From Punica granatum (taxonomy: Eukaryota; Streptophyta; Magnoliopsida; Myrtales; Lythraceae): a DNA stretch of 64,000 nt. Made by a program: the position numbers and the translations under genes. Below are positions 47,322-56,051 of this stretch, piece by piece. Each line of letters opens with the position of its first letter. The first letter of the stretch is position 1. Location of the stretch: NCBI RefSeq assembly GCF_007655135.1, contig NC_045132.1:13206001-13270000 (forward strand), given 5' to 3'. A model generated the notes under the pieces. It was not told the DNA's origin and did not search any database. It saw only the letters and a program-made list of their open reading frames with translations.

Positions 47322-48466
47322 GAGTGTAGAAGATATTCTCCCTTTGCACCTCATCACCATCCTCTCTAACTTGAACATGTAGGGCTCGCATGATAACCAA
47401 GGCTTGACCTTCAACCGCATGCTCGATGTCACTAGCATCTTCGAGTGGATGCATGGAATCACTATCTTCTTCTTCTTCAGTCTCGATATCCCCATTCTCC
47501 ATCATAATCATGGTTCACTTGTTCGGACATTGGGAAGCAATGTGACCCGAGCCCAAACAACGAAAACATTTGATATCACGATTTCTTTGAGGTTCAGAAG
47601 AAGTTTTACCCTTGTCCTTGTTGTTGGCTTGGGTCTTGGAGGTGTCTCCCTTTGGCTTATAATCAGTCTTCTCGTCCGGTTTCGAAGAAGAACCCCACTT
47701 CGATCTCCAAGACGCTGAACCAGAAGCTTCTACCTTTGAAGATGTTCGACCCCCTCTCTTGAGCTGCCTCTCAACCGTTATGGCCATGTGTACCACGTCG
47801 TCAATCTCCACGTAATGTTGTAGCTCAACTACATTGGCAATCTCCCGATTATGGCCACATATGAATCGAGCCATGGTTGCTTCTCGGTACTCCTCAACAT
47901 TAGCACATATCATGGCTATTTCCATCTCCTTGTAATTATTCTCCACCGACTTGGAACCTTGCTTCAGACTTTGCAACTTCAAGTGCAAGTCCCGATAATA
48001 ATGGGCAGGAACAAACCTTCTTCTCATTACTGCTTTCATTTCCTCCCAAGTATCAATACGAGGCTCATGATTCCTATGTCTACTCACAGTTAATTGGTCC
48101 CACCAAACAATGACATAATCGATGAAAGCAACTGCAGCCAATTTAACTTTCTTTTCCTCTAAATAATTATGACAATCAAACACAAGCTCAACCTTCATCT
48201 CCTATTCAATGTAAACATCGGGATCGTTTTTACCTTGGAATGGAGGTATGATTAGCTTTATCGAGCCTGTGTTATGGTCAACGGCGTCTCTTCTCCGGTG
48301 CTCCCTACGAAAGAAATGCCTTGGTCTGACTCCTCTTCCTTTACCTCTCCCCTAAGTAGCATCGGAGGCCACTTCCTCTTCTTCATCATATGCCTCTTCA
48401 TCAAAGGTATCAACAGATGGTAGTCGATGGGGTCTCCTAGCCCGTGGCACGGGCACGGGTTGCAGC
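47322..48466 (-). pseudogene. Ty3/gypsy gag with CCHC knuckle plus protease start (second lineage)
   Basis: Read on the minus strand: a short Arg-rich N-terminus and acidic block (FDEEAYDEEEEVASDAT) interrupted by a stop, then the gag capsid-type domain from 48198 (VELVFDCHNYLEEKKVKLAA, WWDQL, RRRFVPAHYYRD), a Lys/Ser-rich linker and a zinc knuckle CFRCLGSGHIASQC near 47545-47520. The frame changes at the knuckle (next frame 47511 down), then reads an acidic linker to ENIFYTRC, where element 2 was inserted; the protease continues at 29633. A TAG replaces a codon just before 48198. This looks like a CCHC-gag gypsy lineage such as a chromovirus; the exact clade is not certain. Confidence 0.82.
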
Positions 48467-49007
48467 TGTGCGCACCCGAATTTAATCTTCTCGGGGCACG
48501 CATGCGCGAAGCCTATGCGACGCGGCTTGGGAGTATCCACTTTCCTGGGGACACGCGACGGACGCAGGTGAAAAGGAGTCACCAATTGCCATTTTACGAC
48601 CCGAAGGTCGAGGACCGGCAAGTTACTCGGGTCTAGGGGTACAAGGTACGCCTACATACTAAGGCAATGGTCATACGGAACCGGTAATTCCGAATTCGGG
48701 GGTTCTATTACGTGCGGGCCTACATCCCGTGCGCCCTTTCGGTACTCTAGTTTGCTAGGCTTGCCGTTTTGTTTATTTACGGGTTGCACTTGACTCGCCC
48801 GTTTTGACACCGTAAAGTCGGTGAATTGATTAAGTTGGGCTAAGAATCCGAAAGATGAGTAGGCTTGTGCGTTGAGGAATCGGTTCACTATCTTATCGTT
48901 ACAGTTCATCGAACCGTGATGGTCGATTCCCTGCGTGAACCGAGACCACGAGTATTCGAGTTTCCTCATCTCTTGGTGGCGATAGATCAACTTAACCGAT
49001 TCGACAC
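48467..49007 (-). repeat. Ogre-type LTR, minus strand, 3' tail (541 bp visible)
   Basis: Starts TGTGCGCACCCGAATTTAAT, the reverse of the B/C-type LTR end, and runs through the conserved terminal block until element 3 interrupts it at 49008. It was inserted in the gag N-terminal region of the minus-strand gypsy element (GCAGC at 48462-48466 would be the target copy). The rest should lie beyond element 3, outside the window. Confidence 0.82.
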
Positions 49008-50606
49008 TGTCAGCACCCCATTTTGGCTCACCTTTCCAAACGATGATATCAGCAATGATCCAAGCCACAACCTGAGCAGAATACAGAAAAACGACTTAAC
49101 AGAGCAGAAAATCACTATTCATCCTCAAGTCGGCAAAATCGGGCAAATGACACATGCATATGACAGAAGGACTCCAGGGGTCACCAAAGGGTAATAGAGT
49201 GACTAGAGAGCTCAGCAATATCCAAAGCCGGCATTTTCCGTATATCACACGGACAGTTCTATTTTCCGATAGTTCCCTCGATCATCGGAAGACAGCCAAT
49301 ATTGGACGCCAAAAATCCACTCCAATGCCAAACAGATGAAAAGTGTCCCCAAAGGCATTTTGCAAATCATCTGCTCTATACAGAACAACTTTCTGTATAC
49401 AGAAAACTTTTCAGTGGAAGTCCAAAAATGCCGGCTTCTCGAAGAAAAGTTAATTCCAAATATCAGATGCGGCCATACCCCTCAATCATACAGAGCACGA
49501 GCAATGCTTCATATTGTCTTTTAGAAGCCATACAGACACTCTGAATGACTTCCGAATGACAAAACGGGCATACCCTTCTTCGGAAGAGCGTAACCGGAGA
49601 CTGGTCTGATGGAATTACGGCAAACGAAGTTCACACTACATTGCCCTGAAAACTCCAGCGGACATTCGCAATTGGGCAAAACAGACAGCAAAACCCTTCA
49701 CGGTTTCCCGAGTAACCTCCAAGGGGCACAAAAGGCCATTTTTAGTGAAAATCCATATCCGGAGGTCCTCTTTGGGGAAACTTGATGCCGGATGCTTACC
49801 TTACACAATGCTAGCCTTCTCAAGGCTCAATGTGGAATTGTCGGAATGAATCACACAACTCATCTAGACCCCTCGAGCAGTGCTTTAAGGGTCTCAGATG
49901 CACTTTTCATATCCTTAGAGGCCCAATCTCAGCAAACAGAGATCGCAGTAATCTCTGGATCGCCCAAGAAACTCAGAAAGCAATCTGAGAAATCCAGTTT
50001 CGGCCTCCAAGGACATCTCCGGCTCCATATTTGTATTTACCGGCTTAAGGGACAAGGACCCACGTAATTTGACAATTTATGTCAAAATGACTGACGTGGG
50101 ATGCAGATACAAGATATGCTGTCAGAAGTGGGTAACCTCGCTCTGAATGCATAAAAGGAGCAAAACCGGCTTCCAAGCCTCATACAGACATTTGGCAATT
50201 TCTCACGGAAAATGCCAATCTCGGACTCATTAAATCCATTTCCTCGCGTATATCGACAATTCGACGTTCAATTCAAACCACGAACTTCGAATGCGCGATC
50301 AATCGAGACCCGAGCTTTTTCCCGGTTTCTCCTCTTCGGTCGTGGGACCCACGGGCTATTCAAGATGAGTCACCCTTTACTCTAGAAGCTTCTTCTTCTT
50401 CTTCAATGCAAGAAGCCAACTTGCACTCTTGCTTGAAAATATCCAAGAGTTTGAAGACAACACTCAAGCCTCCATCAATACTCATCAATGCTCATCAATG
50501 TCTTATCTCTTCTTCATTAATGCAATGGAAGAGGATGAGGCTTGATATTTTCTAAGCATGGGGGTTAAGAGCACTTGCTTTTGCTAATTGTGTCATTAGC
50601 TTTGCC

Positions 50607-50613
50607 TATAAAT
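50607..50613 (+). promoter_or_regulatory. Putative TATA box, element 3 5' LTR
   Basis: TATAAAT in GCCTATAAATGGCCC, followed by ACACACTCTCTCCAACC about 45 bp on. The same motif and context occur in the minus-strand solo LTR at 26825-26819. Confidence 0.7.
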
Positions 50614-50984
50614 GGCCCAAAAGTGATTAAGATAATCACTTCTCCTCTTACACACTCTCTCCAACCTTTCTCTTTCAAGAAATCCTCTCAAGCTCCATAG
50701 CCAAGAACACTCAAGAACCAGAAAACTTCAGCACTTAGAAGGAAGAGAAAAGAAAACCGAAAAGATCAAAAGAGAGCCTTGAGCTCTTAAGTCGGAAGCC
50801 GATGTTCATCATCCCGACTTAAGCTCAAAATTTCTCAAACTTCATATCCCACTCATTTTGGACCCATGGAGTTCATTGGTGAAATTGGTTTTTCCATTTG
50901 AAGTCTTTAAATTATTGTTTCAGGTCAAATAGTGCATTTCGGGTGAAATCGCTACTCTCGGGTGAATAGTGACCCGCCAGCGCC

Positions 50985-51150
50985 AGCCGCGCGAACGCCC
51001 GCGCACGCCCGCGAGCCTGCCCGCGCGCGCACGCGCACGCCGCGCGCACGCGCACGCCCGCGCCCCGCGCACGCCCGCGCGCACGCCTGCACGCCCACGC
51101 GCCTGCCCGCGCCCTGCGCACGCCGCGCGCCTCCCGTGCATTCCAGCCGC
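50985..51150. repeat. GC-rich low-complexity stretch with alternating CG/CA dinucleotides
   Basis: Dense GCGCACGC/CCGCG text about 350 nt downstream of the TATA box. A shorter version is in the solo LTR (26290-26480); a 192-bp repeat occupies the same slot in the LTR at 1653-4836. The Ala/Arg/Pro-rich frames on both strands are composition artefacts. Confidence 0.85.
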
Positions 51151-52809
51151 ATTCCCCGTGCACCTAGCTCCCCGAACGTGCATCCTTTGCACCCGAGCAT
51201 CCTTCCAAGCGTTCAACCGAGTCACCCGACTCTCGAACACTTCCCCGACTCTTTCCTCGTATCCCGAGGCAAGGTAAATCACTCTTGACTTAGAGGAGTT
51301 AGGGCTTTTTATATTTTTGCATGGCTATGGAGTACCATGGTATTTTATGCATACTTAACTTGCAAGACTTAACTTTTATGCAATTTTATGTTATATTATG
51401 CATGTGTATTACCTTATAACTTGCTAGCATGTCGGAAAAAGGTTTGGATTGTTGTTTGGAAGACCATCCCGACCCGGAAATGGCAAGTGAGCTCACGACC
51501 AAGTCTCTAAATGGGATGGCCGAGACTTGAGTTGCTCTTTTCGGGTTAAGATTGGTCTCCTTAGCCCGATCCAAGTTATTTTCCGAGTTTATTTTGTTGT
51601 TCTTGCATGCATGAAGCCGGTATTATTTTATCGATTCCTTAAATAACATGTTTGTGAATGTTTGCATGTTTAAATGAGTTAATCAAATCATGGTAATACC
51701 GGTTTTTGTCAAAACGTGTTATTCATGATGTTTGATGTTTGAGCATGCGAAAAATGATTAAACCAAGACAAGGAAATTCTTTGTGATTTGAATCGAGCCA
51801 TGAGAGTATTCGGCCATCTTTGACAAGGTGAAGCCGAGGGCTTCTTGGCCCTTTTTGGATCAAGAATGATTTCCTTATTTCGAGTTTAATTCATTTCTCG
51901 GATTGTACGAAAGTGTAATTTCGATATTTCCACGATTCCCATGTTAAAACATCGATTATATGTCTTTTCAAAACAAAACATGCATGGATTCGGGTATCGT
52001 TGACTCATTCGGGTCCATTCGGTTACGAGGGTAGTTTCGGTCATTGGACCAAATATCCTCGATCCTTACGGATTCGTGTTGGTCGCCGAATCACGAATCG
52101 TTTTCACAATTAAAGTATTCGGCAATAACCTTAAGCATTAATTCCACGAACGGGTTAATCGGGACGTTCACACGGTTAATTCATTCCATTTAAATAACTT
52201 TGCACGAATTGGACATTAATTTGTAACTCGCGTCGACGAATTACAAAACGGTGTTAATGCCCTTTTCAAAACCCTCATACTTTCAAATCCTTATTGTGTT
52301 GTTCTCCTTTTCTGAAAACAAATTTTCAAATCAAGGGCAAGAACATCATTTCGTGATTCGCCGACATCCTAGCGCAGTTTAAGATGTCAGTTGGGTATTC
52401 TGTATCAAAATACAGTTATCGGACTAATCATTTCACTCGACTTAACCAAATCCTGGAAAATGGTTAGGCGGAACTCTAGGTTCCAAATCTAGAGTCAAAA
52501 TACAAGTTTGGATCAATTCAGTGGTAATTCAGTGTCACAACACCGAATCACTATAAAAGCAATCTACACACATGATGTTCGATTCTCTTTTCCAAATTTC
52601 CAACAAAAGCAGAATACTAAAACATTGGCACGTGTTTGATTGCTTAGCATATGGCATTTGCTTGCAAAAACACTTTTGGATTAATAAACTTGTTAATCCA
52701 CGTACATTCGGTAAATACAAAACACCTTGTCTGTTATTAACATGTTGCGTGTTATCTTTCCGCACTTGTTTTCCATACGGGTCGAGCTTGATCCCTAGGC
52801 CGAATAATA

Positions 52810-52882
52810 TTAGGGTTCAACACCCTAATCATCGAGCACAGGGTTCAACGCCCTAATCAACACTCACAGGGTCCAACGCCCT
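52810..52882 (+). promoter_or_regulatory. Three mini-hairpins with YCAAC loops in the LTR
   Basis: Stem TTAGGGT/ACCCTAA with loop TCAAC (52810-52828); AGGGT/GCCCT with loop TCAAC (52840-52854); AGGGT/GCCCT with loop CCAAC (52868-52882). Subfamily B and C LTRs carry one or two of these with different stems (GGGGT/GCCCC, GAGGT/GCCTC) but the same loop. They lie in the transcribed part of the LTR. Confidence 0.55.
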
Positions 52883-53650
52883 ATTCAGTGAGAGCGTCCA
52901 TTGAATTTCAGTTCTTCGGTCTTTTTCCCTAAACTCACGGTGAGTTAGAGTGGAATAATAACCGAACGCGAGTCGACTGGAATTCGGCCATTTGTAATTT
53001 GTATTTATTGTTTTCGAGAGCATTGTAAGGATTTTATTTTGTACATTTATTCTGTAAGAATTCCAGTCGGTGAGCGAACGATCCGAGAGTCGAATTGATC
53101 GAATCGGTCTAATGCTTGCCCAGATACAAGTAAATCCAAGAACTCGCGGTTCTGGTTCACGCAGGGATTCAACCTCCATGGTTCGATGAACTGTAACGCA
53201 AGATTGTGAACCAATTCCCCGACACACAGGTTTACTTCTCTCTCAGCTTCTCCACCGATATCGTTTAATTCATCGAAGTTACGGTGTCAAAACGTGTGAG
53301 CCGAGTGCAGCCTAATTCATGCGGTAAATAAAACAAAATGCAAGCCTAGCAAACCAGAGTACCGAAAGGGCGTGCGGGATATAGGCCCGCACGTAACATG
53401 AACCCCGGAACACGGATTTTCCGGTTCCGCACAGATCAATGCCTTAACGACAAACTAGGTGTTCCATACCTCTAGACTCGGGTAACTTATCCGCCCTCGA
53501 CCTACGGGTCGTAAAATGATAAGTGGCGACTCCTTCTCTCACGCGTGTCCGTCACGCGTCCCCACGGGAAGGTGGACACTCCCAAGCCGCGCGATCCAAA
53601 AGCGCGCAATGCGGGCCCCGACGAGAGTCCACATTCGGGTCCGTACAGCT

Positions 53651-53668
53651 TGGCGACTCCACTGGGGA
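53651..53668 (+). promoter_or_regulatory. Element 3 primer binding site
   Basis: TGGCGACTCCACTGGGGA begins three bases after the LTR end and matches the element 2 site at 17 of 18 positions. It is not the usual plant tRNA-Met site. Ogre elements are described as using tRNA-Arg; the match to a specific tRNA was not checked. Confidence 0.8.
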
Positions 53669-54227
53669 TATACTTAGTGGATTCAGGCTCGATCCATTTG
53701 CTTGCTTGCATGTTTATTTATCGCTTTCTGTACATTTACTTTTCTGCACTCGCATTGCATCATTCTAGTGGATTTAGGTACCACGCTTGAAATCCCACAA
53801 GCGGCAATCTAGGAATCTAGGTTAGACAGGGGTTCGAAGTAGGGGTACGGCGCGCGGTTCGATTGTCGCTTAGGCCTTGAAAAAAATCTCGCCCGATTTC
53901 AAGGAATTGATCCCCTTGAATCGGGAGCCCCCATCCCTAGTTAGTGGTTTTCCCAGTAGAACACTGAAACCATGCATAAACAGGGACCGTCATGCTGGAC
54001 AAAAACAAACCTCATGCCGTCAACCGACCCAAAGTCCGGTCTTTGAGTCGGCCCCTAGTTTTCTTTTAGGCGGGCCTTTTGTTGTTTTTCTACAATGAGC
54101 GATGTACATTGTAATAGATACAGATATACTTTACTTTTCTGCACTGCATGCATGTTTTCAAAACAACCTAGGACATTACATCAGTTTGTTTATAAACATT
54201 AAACCAACATCTCTCCATTAGGTAAGG
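53669..54227 (+). other. Element 3 leader, no gene
   Basis: Untranslated leader between primer site and ORF1. It ends CTCTCCATTAGGTAAGGATGG, with a CT-containing stretch and AG at 54220-54221 that could act as a splice acceptor just before the ORF1 start. Both other elements have lost this region. Confidence 0.6.
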
Positions 54228-55562
54228 ATGGATCGCTCGCATCCCTGTCTTAGGCTCGATGTCATCATCATGCCATCTGCGGACATTACTCGCCTTTGGA
54301 ATACATTCCGCCCAGTTGACCGTGCATTCCTCCGGCTCATCATAGGAGACTTGCCATTACTCGCTGATTCCGCCATTGACTGGACCCTACTCAGAACTGC
54401 TATTAGTTTTTGGGACACTCAGCGGGCCGTATTCAGTTTTCAGGGGTCAGAGTTAGCTCCCACAGTAGAGGAGTACGCGGCACTCATTCAGCGACCCATG
54501 CCGACCCTCGACATCGTGGCGCCCAACCAGTTCGCCACGATACAGAGTAGACTCGCCATCCTCTTAGATCTCCGCGACAAAGAAATTCGTCTTGAGCTTC
54601 AGCATGGATGGGAGCATAGCGTTAGGACCGCATGGCTCATAGACTTCATACATGTTCGTTCTCTCAATGCCAGGGGAGAATCGTACCAGCGTGACGCCTG
54701 TCACGGGTTCCTCTTGCTCATCTTTGGGACCATCCTATTCCCCCACTCGTCGAACCTCATAGACGGGGCACTTGCCCAAGTCATCCTCCAAGTGGTAGGA
54801 GGCCGTAGCTATGTAGAAGCCGTCTTGGCTGAGACCATTCGGTCTCTTGACTATGTACGAGAGGTTCGACGTGGTAGAATGAGAGGAGCTCCGCATCTTC
54901 TTCAGATTTGGCTCCTCGCACACATCAGGCCGTTCTGCTCATCACATCCCTTTTCCTACATCACTGACGAGCGTTCGCTCATCGCTCGCCTACTTCAAGT
55001 GTTTCGGCCCTCCGATCGCGACTACACCGATTGGATCCAGTTCTTCAAGAGACTCACCCCGGCACAGTTTTTGTGGGCTGCTCGCTGGAATCCCGGTGGA
55101 CCCATGACCATTGGATGCCCTTCAGTCATAGGACTTCCTCTGATCAGTCACTTAGGGAGCACACTTGTTTTCCCAGCCCGAGTCATCAGACAACTTGGCG
55201 GCTTACAGGATATTCCTAGAGAGGCAGATCGCACTCCACACCGCTTCATGTGGACGGATATTATAACTTTACTTCCAGATAGGGTTCTGCGGATTAGAGA
55301 AGTTCAACGTTTATGGAACACGCGCACCGTTCAAGAGCTCTATTTCCCGGAGCACCCTACCGACGACGAACGAGCTTTCTCAGCTACCGTAGCATATGTG
55401 GCGCAATTCCATCCAGGGACTCACACCCGTTCGTCGACGACATTTGCCGCGGATTCCTCACGCACCGCATGCAGACATTCCAGACGCGGAGAGCTCAGTC
55501 CAAGGAGTCATGCGCACAGAATTGCAGTCCATCAGAGAAGAGCGAGATCGACTCCGTTGTGA
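54228..55562 (+). CDS. Element 3 ORF1, DUF7745/plant-mobile-domain-like protein
   Basis: The extra ORF upstream of gag that marks Ogre-type elements; its role in the retrotransposon is not established. The first ~390 residues look like the DUF7745/plant mobile domain family: an ISFWDTQRAVFSF segment, then EYAALIQRPMP, a long helical middle (GWEHSVRTAWLIDF, FGTILFP, LAETIRSLDYVREVRRGRMRG) and LQIWLLAHIRPF. From about 55400 the frame loses similarity; the better C-terminal continuation lies in the next frame (to 55722), with a predicted coiled coil rich in Arg/Glu (RTELQSIREERDRLRCELVD onward). This suggests a frame change between about 55395 and 55450. Start chosen at the ATG in GTAAGGATGG, shared with gag. 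Confidence 0.75.
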   Translation: MDRSHPCLRLDVIIMPSADITRLWNTFRPVDRAFLRLIIGDLPLLADSAIDWTLLRTAISFWDTQRAVFSFQGSELAPTVEEYAALIQRPMPTLDIVAPNQFATIQSRLAILLDLRDKEIRLELQHGWEHSVRTAWLIDFIHVRSLNARGESYQRDACHGFLLLIFGTILFPHSSNLIDGALAQVILQVVGGRSYVEAVLAETIRSLDYVREVRRGRMRGAPHLLQIWLLAHIRPFCSSHPFSYITDERSLIARLLQVFRPSDRDYTDWIQFFKRLTPAQFLWAARWNPGGPMTIGCPSVIGLPLISHLGSTLVFPARVIRQLGGLQDIPREADRTPHRFMWTDIITLLPDRVLRIREVQRLWNTRTVQELYFPEHPTDDERAFSATVAYVAQFHPGTHTRSSTTFAADSSRTACRHSRRGELSPRSHAHRIAVHQRRARSTPL

Positions 55563-55722
55563 GCTTGTGGATATTCGCGCAGAACTCACTGATCACAGAG
55601 AGCTTCAGAGCGAGTTGGCTCAGATTCGCGCACGCATAGCGAACCAAGACAGGGAGATAGCGCGTTTGAGCGCTATGCTGGACCGAGCGCGGGCAAAAGC
55701 TCGCAAGGTCTTTCATCCTTAG
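55563..55722 (+). pseudogene. ORF1 C-terminal coiled-coil tail, shifted frame
   Basis: This lies in the frame +1 to the ORF1 body and ends HP-stop at 55722. It encodes a heptad-like Arg/Glu/Leu-rich tail (DRELQ-type repeats, ending RARAKARKVFHP). A coiled-coil tail in this place is expected for ORF1 of such elements, so it is probably separated from the body by a small indel; a real overlapping frame is less likely. Confidence 0.5.
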
Positions 55723-56051
55723 GTTTAGTTTGTTAACGCTTTTGCCCCGCACCGGACCCACGCAGCGTTCACTCGGCTACGGGTTGTAATAGTTGGCGGT
55801 TTAATGTTTATGTTTCCTTTTCAAACAGACTGTCTTTATAAATTATAGAATATGAATCAAACTGATGTAATGGCTATGAATCAAACTGATGTAATGGCAT
55901 TAGTATTTTCAAACTTATGCACCTCATGCATTCATATACTGTCATTTATATTTTGAAGATAGTCAAAGCACTATAAGTACACTCATACACTTACGCATAC
56001 AGGTACTAACAACTGGCGTCCCATCGATATCCGATTCGTGCACGAGTAAGG
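55723..56051 (+). other. Spacer between ORF1 and gag, with 24-bp tandem duplication
   Basis: Non-coding. A perfect duplication of a 24-bp unit starting TATGAATCAAACTGATGTAA occupies 55851-55874 and 55875-55898. The segment ends CACGAGTAAGGATGG at the gag start. No other feature is visible. Confidence 0.8.

Larger units (their letters stand above)
49008..53647 (+). repeat. Element 3 5' LTR (subfamily A, 4640 bp)
   Basis: Starts TGTCAGCACCCCATTTTGG and ends CGGGTCCGTACA, directly before the primer site. Landmarks: TATAAAT (50607), a CT-rich start region, a GC-rich slot (about 50985-51150), the donor-like AAG|GTAAAT (GT at 51274), YCAAC mini-hairpins (52810-52882) and the conserved terminal block (about 53080-53647). 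U3 is about 1.6 kb and R plus U5 about 3.0 kb if transcription starts just after the TATA box. No gene inside. Confidence 0.92.

Noticed and set aside
50912..51288. Ala/Arg/Pro-rich frames on both strands near 51 kb
   Set aside because: Five overlapping frames on both strands in a GC-rich low-complexity stretch of an LTR; a composition effect.
53651..53668. Primer site as a tRNA-Met type site
   Set aside because: Plant tRNA-Met sites begin TGGTATCAGAGC; this one reads TGGCGACTCCACTGGGGA.
54228..55562. ORF1 as a captured host gene
   Set aside because: Its similarity is to the DUF7745/plant mobile domain proteins that are a normal upstream ORF of Ogre-type elements, and it sits between primer site and gag of a complete element.
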